Assembly (NCBI GenBank): GCA_012797605.1
Contig: JAAZOT010000049.1
Location: 1 to 46,426 of the forward strand
Direction of reading: 5' to 3'
DNA length: 46,426 nucleotides
Source of the DNA: Spirochaetales bacterium
GTDB taxonomy: Bacteria > Spirochaetota > JAAYUW01
Below are positions 1 through 8,451 of the stretch, one piece after another; the first letter of the stretch is position 1, and each line of letters begins with the position of its first letter. Position numbers and translations under genes: made by a program. The notes under the pieces were generated by a model. It saw nothing but the letters and a program-made list of their open reading frames with translations, was not told where the DNA came from and did not search any database.

Positions 1-16
1 GCAGATAAAATAGTCA

Positions 17-136
17 AGCCTGGTGACCATAGCACCGTGGAAACACCTGATCCCATCCCGAACTCAGAAGTTAAGCACGGTAGCGCCTATGATACTGCAA
101 GGGAGACCTTGTGGAAAAGTCGGTCGTTGCCAGGCT
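17..136 (+). rRNA. rrf: 5S ribosomal RNA
   Basis: Structural RNA of the large ribosomal subunit. The 5' arm AGCCTGG (17-23) pairs with CCAGGCT (130-136) to close the molecule. The interior carries the hallmark CCTGATCCCATCCCGAACTC segment and GAAGTTAAGC. The length of about 120 nt is normal. The closing stem runs directly into six T residues (136-141), which can serve as the end of the rRNA transcript. The 16S and 23S genes presumably lie to the left of the window; only 16 bases of spacer are visible. Confidence 0.96.
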
Positions 137-458
137 TTTTTGATTTAAATCAATAGATAAATTTAAAAATAGATTTGATTAAAATAAGATTTATAGTCAA
201 CTAGAAAAATTAAAAGTGAAAATATTACAAATAATTAAAAGAAATATTGCGATAAATAGACAATTAATGTAAGAAAATTAATTTATGAATTATGGATAAA
301 AATTTTTTCTATAAAAAAATAAAAAGCTAAAAATAAAAGTTAATATTAAAGATTATATTAATGCTAAGATTAAATTAATTATTGAAGATATAATTAAATT
401 AGCCAAAAAAATGCAAAATAAATTAAAATATAAATTATAAAAACTATTATTAATTTAT
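137..458. other. Gene-free AT-rich spacer between 5S rRNA and the capA-like gene
   Basis: A 322-base stretch of almost pure A/T with no credible ORF on either strand. The two flanking genes point towards each other, so this is a convergent termination zone. An imperfect AT-only inverted repeat around 373-400 could help to end transcripts, but it has no GC core. No promoter, RNA gene or repeat family could be supported. Confidence 0.7.
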
Positions 459-1544
459 TTATTTTGATACTATAAAGATATTTCCATCAGCATCAATATC
501 AATATTAGGTGAAGAATTAAAATTATCTTTATAAATCTGATTTGTTAACAATTTTAAAAACGGAATGGATCTTTTACTTAAATCAAGTCTTGGGTTTTTA
601 CTTGATAGATCAATTGGAATTATTTTTCCTCTTAGGAATTGATTGGTATTTAAATCATAATTACATTGAAAAATAGAAGAAAGTGAAAGTTCACCTTTTA
701 CAGACAAACCACCAGAAACAACGAAATTTCCTAGGGAATATGCTATGAATTTTCCTTTATACAATTCAAATCCTCTAAGTATATGAGGTCCTGAACCTAA
801 AACTAAATCAGCTCCTGCATCAATTACTGCATGAGCAAAAGCAAAGATATTACCCCTATTTTCATTTCCAAAATATTCTGTTTTATTATAAACAAATTTT
901 GCATTTTGACCCTCAGTTCCTCCATGAAAGAAGACGATAACAAAATCATTATCTTCTTTTACCTTTTTAACAAAATAAGAAGAAAAATTGATATCCCTTA
1001 AATCATTAAATTTTGAACTATAATAAAACCCTATTATAGCAATTTTTTTGTTACCTCGGATAAACTTTGTGACATTATTTTTTAATCCTATTGGTTCTAT
1101 TTGAACTTTTTTTAAGTAGTTCAAAGTGTCATTAAATCCTTTCTCACCATAATCGAAAGAATGATTATTCGAAACTAAGACTCCATGAAAATTCAAGTAC
1201 TTCAATATTTTTGGTGTAATTTCTGGTGAAAATTTAAATGCGAACATTTTTGAAGAGGAACTATTTTTTGTTGAAACTGTTGAGTTTGTTATAGGACCTT
1301 CGAGATTCCCAAGATTTAAATCTGAATTAAAATAATTTATAAGTTCTGAAAAATGATTTTGCCAATTTTCAAGATAATAAGGGAAAACCATATCTCCAAC
1401 AGCAGTAATTGAAATAACTTCGCTCGACTGTAATGAAGAGGAACAAAAAATAAGTGTAAAACAAATTAATAAGAACATCCCTATTAAAAATTTGACTTTT
1501 TTAATATCTGAATAGTTGCAATTTTGCTTATTTTTGTACAACAT
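459..1544 (-). CDS. CapA family (PGA_cap) exported protein
   Basis: A 361-residue member of the CapA/PgsA family, whose calcineurin-like metallophosphatase fold was first linked to poly-gamma-glutamate capsule synthesis. Visible family motifs in order are AVGDM (about residue 48), GNLEGP (about 79), SNNHSFDYG (about 125), VFFHGG (about 204), GSGPHILRG (about 253) and YSLGNFV (about 270). The N-terminus has a basic stretch and a hydrophobic segment (about 16-34) ending at Cys34. This may be a relaxed spirochaete-type lipobox or a plain signal peptide, so the protein probably acts outside the cytoplasm. The start has AAAGGA six bases upstream. No other capsule genes adjoin it, so the substrate is unknown. 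It stands alone, divergent from the Ehr-type operon. Confidence 0.85.
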   Translation of the reverse strand: MLYKNKQNCNYSDIKKVKFLIGMFLLICFTLIFCSSSLQSSEVISITAVGDMVFPYYLENWQNHFSELINYFNSDLNLGNLEGPITNSTVSTKNSSSSKMFAFKFSPEITPKILKYLNFHGVLVSNNHSFDYGEKGFNDTLNYLKKVQIEPIGLKNNVTKFIRGNKKIAIIGFYYSSKFNDLRDINFSSYFVKKVKEDNDFVIVFFHGGTEGQNAKFVYNKTEYFGNENRGNIFAFAHAVIDAGADLVLGSGPHILRGFELYKGKFIAYSLGNFVVSGGLSVKGELSLSSIFQCNYDLNTNQFLRGKIIPIDLSSKNPRLDLSKRSIPFLKLLTNQIYKDNFNSSPNIDIDADGNIFIVSK

Positions 1545-1561
1545 AGTAGTCCTTTGTTAAT

Positions 1562-1589
1562 ATCATATATATTTATTCAATTAAGACAA
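1562..1589 (-). promoter_or_regulatory. Predicted promoter of the capA-like gene
   Basis: Read on the minus strand, TTGTCT (1584-1589) and TATGAT (1562-1567) are separated by 16 bases, giving a very short leader before the ATG at 1544. Sequence match only, in a very AT-rich background. Confidence 0.35.
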
Positions 1590-1679
1590 TTTAAGTAAAT
1601 AGAATTTTATTTTTAATCAATACAAAAAAGATAATTATTGATAATTATGGCGTATAAAATCAATAAAATCAATGAAAAT

Positions 1680-1707
1680 TTGACAATTAAAGAATTTTAA
1701 ATAAAAT
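1680..1707 (+). promoter_or_regulatory. Predicted promoter of the Ehr-type operon
   Basis: A perfect -35 box TTGACA (1680-1685), a 16-base spacer and the -10 box TAAAAT (1702-1707, five of six consensus bases). Transcription would start near 1714, leaving an untranslated leader of roughly 110 bases before the first gene at 1823. I saw no convincing fold or operator in that leader. Confidence 0.45.
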
Positions 1708-1822
1708 AAAAAAAATTATTAAAATTATAATTCTATTTTTTAATATTTCGAAATACAATATTGAGAGTTTTATTGGAGTAGTAAATATATTTCAATTATT
1801 CAAGATAAAAGGGGATATTTTA

Positions 1823-3325
1823 ATGGAATGGTGTACTGCTCAAAACCAGGTGATCCGTTCAAGAAATGAAATACCTTATAGAGAATTAAATGAATTTCAA
1901 AAAGAAATTTCAGATTATTTAGATAGAAATTTTAGATTGATAGCATTTGATGTTATTAACTTAAAAGAAAATGAAGATAAAAATATTAGAAATTTAATAG
2001 CTATTTTATCAAATGATGATCATTCAAACTTAAAAGTTGCTACAACAGAAATAGATATTAGAGAAAAAGTACCATCTCTTTCATTAAAATATCCTTCTTT
2101 TGCTATATTTGAAAGGATTTTAGCAGAAGAACATGGTATAGATTTCAAAGAGCATCCATATTTAAAACCTATGAGAGATATTAATTTTCCATTTATCTAT
2201 CCTTTATCTAAAGAACTTCATCAAGTTGGAGTGGGACCTGTTCATGCTGGTATAATTGAACCTGGTCATTTTAGATTCACATGCGAAGGAGAAAAAGTAT
2301 TATCTTTAGAAATTTCATTGGGTTATCAAAAAAGGGGAGTAAAACAGCTTTTATTAAAGTATCTTAAGGAAAAACAACCATTGACCAAAATATTTGCATT
2401 AGCAGAAAGTATTGTGGGTGATTCATCTGTTGCTTATGCTCATCTTTTTTCTATAATTATCGAATCCCTCGCTAATATTTTTCCAGATAAAAGAGATCTC
2501 GCTATAAGGGGTATCTTTTCTGAGATGGAAAGAATAGCAATGCATATTGCAGATTTATCTGCTATAGCAAATGATGTCGCTTATTTATCTACTTCTGCAT
2601 TTTTACAAGCATTAAGAACACAAATTATCAACAATCTTCTTGCTATTTGTGGCAGCAGATTTGGAAGAAATTTTTTTGGTATAGGTACAAATAGATTAGA
2701 TTTTGATGCTGATACCATAGAAAATATGAGAAAAAATCTCATAGATGTTCGCAATTCTTTTATAAATATTTGTGATGATTTTTTTTCAAATGCAATGATT
2801 ATCGCTAGGCTGGAAAATACTTCTATATTTACTAAAGAATATGCAAAAATTTTAGGTCAGGTTGGAATATCTGCAAAAGCTTCTGGGCTTCCGATAGATG
2901 CAAGATCAAATCATCCTTATGGTATTTATAGAAATTTCCCAATTTATCCTTACACATTAAAAAATGGAGATGTTTATTCTAGAGCTTTTATTAGATACAT
3001 TGAGGTTCAGCAATCTATTAAATTCATACTTGAGGTATTAGATTACTTCCCAGTAAAAGAGAAAAATGATTTTGATAAACCTATTTTAAAAATGCCAGAA
3101 CTTATGAAAGATTCTTTTTGTATTAATATTGTAGAAGGCTTTAGAGGAGAGATAGCATCATTTGTCACGACAGACTCTAAAAAAGATATCTTAGATATAA
3201 TAATAGTAGATCCATCTGTTCACAATTGGTATGGATTATCAGTTGCCATGAGAAATTCAGCAATTTCTGATTTTCCAGTGACAAATAAGAGTTTTAATCT
3301 CTCATATTGTGGGAATGATATGTAA
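1823..3325 (+). CDS. Ehr-type large subunit: NuoC-NuoD/HyfG-like protein lacking all Ni-binding cysteines
   Basis: A 500-residue homologue of the HycE/HyfG catalytic subunit of group-4 [NiFe] hydrogenases. Residues 1-118 resemble the NuoC-like domain and end in the linker HPYLKPMRD. The NuoD-like domain opens with GPVHAGIIEPGHFRF (138-152). Where a hydrogenase has the first CxxC (R-x-CGxC), this protein reads SIVGDSSVAYAH (about 196-207). Where it has the second (DPCxxC), it reads DPSVHNW (463-469). All four nickel ligands are therefore absent, and H2 chemistry at a NiFe site is not expected. The C-terminal NKSFNLSY motif fits the hydrogenase-related Ehr family. It is the first gene of a seven-gene operon. 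AAGGGG precedes the ATG. The true substrate is unknown. Confidence 0.85.
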   Translation: MEWCTAQNQVIRSRNEIPYRELNEFQKEISDYLDRNFRLIAFDVINLKENEDKNIRNLIAILSNDDHSNLKVATTEIDIREKVPSLSLKYPSFAIFERILAEEHGIDFKEHPYLKPMRDINFPFIYPLSKELHQVGVGPVHAGIIEPGHFRFTCEGEKVLSLEISLGYQKRGVKQLLLKYLKEKQPLTKIFALAESIVGDSSVAYAHLFSIIIESLANIFPDKRDLAIRGIFSEMERIAMHIADLSAIANDVAYLSTSAFLQALRTQIINNLLAICGSRFGRNFFGIGTNRLDFDADTIENMRKNLIDVRNSFINICDDFFSNAMIIARLENTSIFTKEYAKILGQVGISAKASGLPIDARSNHPYGIYRNFPIYPYTLKNGDVYSRAFIRYIEVQQSIKFILEVLDYFPVKEKNDFDKPILKMPELMKDSFCINIVEGFRGEIASFVTTDSKKDILDIIIVDPSVHNWYGLSVAMRNSAISDFPVTNKSFNLSYCGNDM

Positions 3326-3348
3326 GTAATTAAAAGGAAGGGATAAAA

Positions 3349-4119
3349 ATGTCTTCTTTATTTAAATCAAGGTTAAAGCATGGTTATCAAGCAATAAAAT
3401 CTGTTGAGCAGGCAAAGATAAATGAAAGATATAGGGGTTTTCCAAAAATACTTACAGATATTACATCAGAAGAATTGATGAGAAAACTAGTATCAATTTG
3501 TCCTACCGAAGCTATTAATAATAATCCACTTTCCATAGATCTTGGGAAGTGCATATTTTGTGGAGCATGTGAAGATTTCATAGAAGATAGTCCAATAAAA
3601 TTTACTAACAATCATAAAATCTTTGCCTTTAATAGAGAACAACTTATTGTCACTTCTGAAATAGATCAAGATTATTTTAAAAGACTTAAACCAAATATAG
3701 AGATAGAAAAACTATTTAAAAGATCCTTTAAAATAAGAAATGTAAGTGCTGGTGGCTGTAATGGGTGTGAGCTTGAACTTTCAGCATCCTTTAATGTAAA
3801 TTTTGATGCTGCAAGATTTGGTATAGATATTGTTGCCTCCCCAAGGCATGCAGATGCAATGGTTATAACTGGTCCTATAACTAAAAATATGCAAATTGCT
3901 ACATTAAGAACTTGGGAAGCAATGGCAGAGCCAAAGGTATGTATTTTATTTGGTAGTTGTGCAATAAGTGGAGGTATTTTTCATCAATCTAATGAACTTG
4001 CAAGAGAAATTCTAAGCAATTTTAACACATTATTATATATACCTGGATGCCCTGTTCATCCATTGACATTTATTGCAGCTGTAAAAAGATTGATTGGTTG
4101 GGGGGATGATGAACCTTAG
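3349..4119 (+). CDS. Ehr-type small subunit: ferredoxin-like domain fused to NuoB/HyfI-like domain
   Basis: A 256-residue iron-sulphur subunit. Residues 130-256 are NuoB/HycG-like and keep all four ligands of the proximal (N2-type) [4Fe-4S] cluster: Cys137 and Cys140 (CNGCE), Cys204 (FGSC) and Cys234 (PGCP). The N-terminal part is a reduced ferredoxin domain with Cys51 (CPTEAI) and Cys68/Cys71/Cys74 (CIFCGAC). These four together make one complete [4Fe-4S] site, while the residues for a second cluster are gone, including Ser81 where a cysteine is usual. It should pass electrons to or from the large subunit at the membrane arm. It sits 23 bases after the large subunit behind AAGGAAGGG, and overlaps the next gene. 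Confidence 0.86.
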   Translation: MSSLFKSRLKHGYQAIKSVEQAKINERYRGFPKILTDITSEELMRKLVSICPTEAINNNPLSIDLGKCIFCGACEDFIEDSPIKFTNNHKIFAFNREQLIVTSEIDQDYFKRLKPNIEIEKLFKRSFKIRNVSAGGCNGCELELSASFNVNFDAARFGIDIVASPRHADAMVITGPITKNMQIATLRTWEAMAEPKVCILFGSCAISGGIFHQSNELAREILSNFNTLLYIPGCPVHPLTFIAAVKRLIGWGDDEP

Positions 4120-4771
4120 TGTAGTAGAAGTCGCAGATTTACTTCAAATTCCAAAATCAAAAATACTAAAACTTGCTGAAACCTCAAAAATTCCTGCATA
4201 CAAGATAAATGGACAGTATTTATTCTCATTATCTGAACTAATTGAATGGTCCCTAATAAATCATAATTATATTTTCCCTCAAATGGTCGAACATGCATTA
4301 AATGAATTTAATATGAACTTCATTGTTTTATTTGAAAGAGGAAACCTTGTCTATGATATAGTAAATTCTATTAGCCCAAAGGAATATGATAATCTTATGA
4401 AAAATATTGCTATACCTCAAAGCACTAGGTTAGAAGATATAGAAAGAACATTAAAAGTTAAAAATAGTTTAACAATAGCTTGTTTGAAAACATCTTATGC
4501 TGCTTTACATCCAAGAAATCCATTATTTTGTCTTCATAAAGAGGAATCGATTTCAATCGTAAATTTTCAGAAATCTTTTGAAATTGATGATACAAGAAGA
4601 TCAAAAGTCAATACAGTATTTATAAATTTCAATGCTAATGCTGCAAGACATTTGCTTTGTCGACTTATAATATCTTATCTATGTCAAAGTATAGATATGG
4701 CAATATTATTAGAAAAAAAAGAAGAAAAAAATAAATTTATCGATCTTGCTAAACAAATTATAAATAAATGA
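4106..4771 (+). CDS. HTH (excisionase/MerR-like) plus PTS EIIA-like protein in the Ehr-type operon
   Basis: About 221 residues. The first 48 look like a helix-turn-helix of the excisionase (HTH_17) type: VVEVADLLQIPKSKILKLAE, then a KIPAYKING wing and a LIEW helix. The remainder resembles a degenerate PTS fructose/mannitol-type EIIA domain; YAALHPRNPLF (about 131-141) recalls the phospho-histidine motif ALPHPRNP with one proline missing, and His135 is kept. No PTS transporter is nearby. It overlaps the preceding gene by 14 bases, so it is translationally coupled to the iron-sulphur subunit. The start is ambiguous: ATG at 4106 or 4109 with a GGGGG tract just upstream; a TTG at 4094 is unlikely. 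It could be a regulator or an assembly factor; DNA binding is inferred only. Confidence 0.6.
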   Translation: MMNLSVVEVADLLQIPKSKILKLAETSKIPAYKINGQYLFSLSELIEWSLINHNYIFPQMVEHALNEFNMNFIVLFERGNLVYDIVNSISPKEYDNLMKNIAIPQSTRLEDIERTLKVKNSLTIACLKTSYAALHPRNPLFCLHKEESISIVNFQKSFEIDDTRRSKVNTVFINFNANAARHLLCRLIISYLCQSIDMAILLEKKEEKNKFIDLAKQIINK

Positions 4772-4805
4772 AAACCGAAGTTTAATATATTTGCAAGGAA
4801 TAAAG

Positions 4806-6866
4806 ATGATAATTTTTTATTTTAGTATAATTATCCTAATTTTTGGAACATTTGTATCTTTTTTATTCAAAAAAAATATAAAACTTATTATTTTTAGCGG
4901 ATTTCTCATATTGACTTCACTTATATTTTTGGTTATTTCCTCCATTAATTTTATAAACAATAATTTCCCCACATTAAACTTCTTAAATTTAAATCGGCTA
5001 ATTAGCCAAACAAATACTGGAAATTTAGACTACTTTTCAATATTTTCTAATTTAAATTTTGAAATAACCAGTATTGGTTTGTTTTTCATATTTGTTTTAT
5101 CGGTAGTATCTTTTTGTATAGCTCTATATATGCCTTATTATATAAGATCACATCTTATCAATCAACCTCAACTAAATTTTCATCTATTCAATTTCTCGCT
5201 ACTTCTATCTTCTATAGTTTTACTTCTTCTTACTTCAAATTTACTTATTTTTCTAATATTATGGGAAATTATGGGAATTTCTTCATTCTTCTGTATATTC
5301 TTCGATGGTCAGAAATCCAAAACTATAAATGCAGCTATTTTGTACATAGTTATGATGCATATAAGCTTCTTGTTAATATTAATTGGGACAATAATATGTT
5401 ATAATCATGTCGGCTCTTTTTCTTTTGAAAAAATCCAGCTTTATTTTCAACAAGCAAATAGTTTGGATTTAAATACTGACTTAAATAAAGTAAAACTATT
5501 GCTATTCTCTATTTTTACAGTCGGTTTTATTATAAAACTTGGTATATTCCCTTTTCATTTTTGGCTTCCTGAAGCCCACCCAGCTTCACCTTCTCATATT
5601 TCGTCTTTTATGTCCTCTATAGTTATAAAAACTGGGATTTATGGTCTATTTATAACATTAAATTTAATTGGTCTACCTACATTAACTTTTGCAAAAATTA
5701 TAATTTTTATAGGTCTTATTTCTGCGCTCATTGGAATAATTAATGCTGCTTCTCAGACACAGATAAAGAAGTTTTTAGCATATTCATCTGTAGAAAACGC
5801 TGGAATTTTATTGTTTTTATTTGGTTCTTCAATCTATGGCTTAATTAACAATAGTTTCTTTTTGTATTTATCTTCCCTTTTAGCAATTTTTATATATTTA
5901 TTGAATCATGCTTTTTCTAAATCCTCTGCATTTTTAAGTGCTGGTGTTATTATTAATGAAACCAAAAATGATGATTTAAACTTGCTCGGGGGGCTTGTTC
6001 ACTATTATAAAGACTTGACAGGAGCCAATTTAATTTCAAGCATTTCATTATCCGCACTTCCACCTTTTGGAAATTTCATAGGCGAACTTCTTATTCTAAT
6101 CGCTTACGCAAATTATATAACTAATTATGGCTTTTCTATCATACCTTTTTTTGTATTTTTATTTATAGGTTTGATAGGTAGTATAACTCTTCTAGGATTC
6201 ACCAAATATTTTGCTACTGGATTCTTAGGTAAATTTAGAGGAAAAAGCGACATAAAAAAAAGAAAACTTGATGTTTTTTTAACCTTTTCCTTATATATAC
6301 AATTGATATTTGCATTGATTTTTTCTTCCAGCTTTTTTTATAACTTCTATTTCAAAATAATTAAAGATCTTTCAGAAAAATTTTCTTTTTTAAGTGGAAA
6401 TTTTATTCTTGAAGCAGAAATGTTAGCTATTAATAAGATATTTAATTCATTTTATAAAATCACTATTCTTTTTCTGGCCCTTTTTATAGTGTTTTGGCTA
6501 TTATATAGTCTTATAAAATTAAAGAGAGAAAAAACATGGAGTTGTGGATTCATTTCAAAATCGAATGATAATTTTCAGTATACGGCCAATTCATTTGTTG
6601 AACCTTATATATCTGTTTTCAAACCTTTAGTAGGTATAAAAGTCAAGAAGAAAGAAAAAGAAATGGTTTTTATAGAAGATTCATATATTGAAACAGAACA
6701 TCAAGATATAGTTCAAAAAAATTTTATTAATCCTATAATTGAAAAAATTAATTATTTCTTTGAAAAATTATCATTTATTCAAAGTGGCAGGACACAAGAC
6801 TATATACTTTATGGTTTGATTTTTCTCATAATAATAATCATAATAACTCTTATAAGGTATATATAA
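4806..6866 (+). CDS. Ehr-type membrane antiporter-like subunit (HyfB/NuoL-like)
   Basis: A 686-residue polytopic membrane protein of the proton-conducting NuoL/M/N-MrpA family. The ion-channel residues are intact: Glu154 (LWEIMG), Lys244 in the helix before FPFHFWLPEAHPASPSH, Lys275 (IVIKTG), and a later NHAFSKSSAFL segment with His and Lys. The C-terminal half matches the HyfB type, with a TWSCGF motif, a VEPY segment and a last hydrophobic helix. It should couple redox chemistry of the soluble arm to H+ or Na+ movement. The start was moved from an upstream TTG to the ATG at 4806, which has AAGGA (4795-4799) at proper spacing. It is followed after one base by the NuoH-like gene region. Confidence 0.87.
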   Translation: MIIFYFSIIILIFGTFVSFLFKKNIKLIIFSGFLILTSLIFLVISSINFINNNFPTLNFLNLNRLISQTNTGNLDYFSIFSNLNFEITSIGLFFIFVLSVVSFCIALYMPYYIRSHLINQPQLNFHLFNFSLLLSSIVLLLLTSNLLIFLILWEIMGISSFFCIFFDGQKSKTINAAILYIVMMHISFLLILIGTIICYNHVGSFSFEKIQLYFQQANSLDLNTDLNKVKLLLFSIFTVGFIIKLGIFPFHFWLPEAHPASPSHISSFMSSIVIKTGIYGLFITLNLIGLPTLTFAKIIIFIGLISALIGIINAASQTQIKKFLAYSSVENAGILLFLFGSSIYGLINNSFFLYLSSLLAIFIYLLNHAFSKSSAFLSAGVIINETKNDDLNLLGGLVHYYKDLTGANLISSISLSALPPFGNFIGELLILIAYANYITNYGFSIIPFFVFLFIGLIGSITLLGFTKYFATGFLGKFRGKSDIKKRKLDVFLTFSLYIQLIFALIFSSSFFYNFYFKIIKDLSEKFSFLSGNFILEAEMLAINKIFNSFYKITILFLALFIVFWLLYSLIKLKREKTWSCGFISKSNDNFQYTANSFVEPYISVFKPLVGIKVKKKEKEMVFIEDSYIETEHQDIVQKNFINPIIEKINYFFEKLSFIQSGRTQDYILYGLIFLIIIIIITLIRYI

Positions 6867-6879
6867 AGTGGAGGAAAGG

Positions 6880-7800
6880 TTGAAAGAATTTATTTATTTT
6901 TTATTAAAAATAATTTTGATAATTTTTAGCCCTCCTTTAATGATAGGCATAATAAATAGAGTAAAAGCAATTTGGGCTGGTAAATATGGTCAAAGTATCT
7001 TACAACCGTTTTATGATATAATCAAACTTCTAAGAAAAAAAACAATTCGTAGTAATACATCCAGCTTTGTTACGACATTTGCACTACCTTTACAGTTCGT
7101 TTCCAATCTCATAGCTCTTTTATTAATCCCTTTTGGTAAAATAAAACCATTTATATCATTTGAAGGAGACTTTTTTTTCTTCATTGGGCTTTTAGGATTA
7201 TCTACATTCTGTCAGATAATTATGGCAATGGAATCAGCTGGTTCTTTTCAGGGAATGGGCGCAAGTAGAGAAATCAATTTTTCAATTTTTATAGAACCTG
7301 CTATTATTCTTCTATTTAGCTCAATGATATTTTATACTAAAAGTTATTCGATGAATAAAATGTTAATGGAATTTGGATTTTTATCTTTAGAAAAGATAAT
7401 GGTAGGAGTAATCCTTGGAATTTCATTCTTCTTATTGATATTGATTGAAGGTAAAAGAATTCCGATAGATGATCCTGCAACTCACTTAGAACTCACTATG
7501 ATACATGAAGCCATGATTCTAGATTTGAGTGGGAAAGATTTGGCTATAGCTATATATTCTGGTTATTTAAGAATATTTATCTTTTCTTTAATAACATCAA
7601 ATATATTTATTCCTACATTTATTTCAACCAATTTAAGCATATTGTTTTTGATTTTAATAATAATGTTTATATCAATAGTTGTTGGTGCTATTGAATCTTT
7701 ATTTCCAAGAGTCAGGATGAATCATATACCAGATTTTATGCTTCTAGTTTTATCTTTAAGTGTCATAATAATAGCCTTGATGTTTACAATGAATACTTAA
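6880..7800 (+). CDS. Ehr-type membrane subunit (HyfC/NuoH-like)
   Basis: A hydrophobic protein of about 306 residues in the complex I subunit 1 (NuoH/HyfC) family, the membrane anchor that links the soluble arm to the ion-pumping modules. Diagnostic stretches are an N-terminal QSILQPFYDIIKLLRKK loop and EGKRIPIDDPATHLELTM, followed by IHEAMILDLSGKDLA, whose acidic loop contacts the quinone-site-like cavity in relatives. The start is a judgement: a perfect GGAGG (6870-6874) lies five bases before TTG 6880, whereas GTG 6868 has no Shine-Dalgarno. The older choice would add MEER to the N-terminus. It is preceded by the HyfB-like and followed by the HyfE-like gene, the usual order. Confidence 0.87.
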   Translation: MKEFIYFLLKIILIIFSPPLMIGIINRVKAIWAGKYGQSILQPFYDIIKLLRKKTIRSNTSSFVTTFALPLQFVSNLIALLLIPFGKIKPFISFEGDFFFFIGLLGLSTFCQIIMAMESAGSFQGMGASREINFSIFIEPAIILLFSSMIFYTKSYSMNKMLMEFGFLSLEKIMVGVILGISFFLLILIEGKRIPIDDPATHLELTMIHEAMILDLSGKDLAIAIYSGYLRIFIFSLITSNIFIPTFISTNLSILFLILIIMFISIVVGAIESLFPRVRMNHIPDFMLLVLSLSVIIIALMFTMNT

Positions 7801-7812
7801 AAGGAATTCAAA

Positions 7813-8451
7813 ATGATAGAAGTTCTTTTAATAATTTTTAGCATCTCTCTTTTGGCTCTTTCATTAACCACAATGGTAGATTCATATGTAAGAAACTTGA
7901 TATACCAAGCAATAATTATATTTTTCATAACTTTATTTAATCATGAGGCTAAAAATCTAGGTACTGTAATTTTTATACTACTTGAAACCTTAATTATCAA
8001 AGGAATACTTGTCCCATACATTCTTTTTAGAAATATTAAAGAAAATGAAATAGTTAGAGAAGTTCAACCAAATACACCTCAGTACCTTTCGATTCTTTTA
8101 ATGTCCTTAATCTTGATCTTTGGTTTTGTCATTACATTCTGGTTTAATAAACATATCAATAATGTCAATTCAATGCAATTTGGTATATCTATATCGACGA
8201 TTCTTGCTGGTTTGTTTTTAATATTGGTAAGAAAACAACTTATAACTCATGTAATAGGATATATGGTGATTGAAAACGGAACTTTTTTACTCTCTTTGAC
8301 TGTTATCAAAAACCTTCCTTTACTTGTCGCTTTAGGAATTTCACTTGATATATTGATGGGAATCCTTCTAGCTGGAATTCTTATAAATCATATTAAAACA
8401 GAGTTTAATAAGGAAGAAGGGATAGATAGTCTTACTTCCTTGAAGGATTAA
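7813..8451 (+). CDS. Ehr-type membrane subunit (HyfE-like)
   Basis: A 212-residue membrane protein of the HyfE family, which combines a NuoK-like C-terminal part with extra N-terminal helices. The segment IGYMVIENGTFLLSL (about 155-169) carries the conserved glutamate of a NuoK-like helix, and ETLIIKGILVPYIL lies in the N-terminal half. It forms part of the ion-translocating membrane arm between the HyfC-like and HyfF-like subunits. Its TAA stop shares one base with the ATG of the next gene. A Shine-Dalgarno AAGGAA precedes the start. A separate HyfD-like antiporter gene is not present in this operon. Confidence 0.84.
   Translation: MIEVLLIIFSISLLALSLTTMVDSYVRNLIYQAIIIFFITLFNHEAKNLGTVIFILLETLIIKGILVPYILFRNIKENEIVREVQPNTPQYLSILLMSLILIFGFVITFWFNKHINNVNSMQFGISISTILAGLFLILVRKQLITHVIGYMVIENGTFLLSLTVIKNLPLLVALGISLDILMGILLAGILINHIKTEFNKEEGIDSLTSLKD

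Noticed and set aside
373-400. AT inverted repeat as terminator of the capA-like gene
   Set aside because: It has no GC core, contains a mismatch and is not followed by a proper T-run on the relevant strand.
5114-5404. ORF of 96 codons inside the HyfB-like gene
   Set aside because: It is an out-of-frame shadow of a membrane protein gene with no ribosome site or family resemblance.
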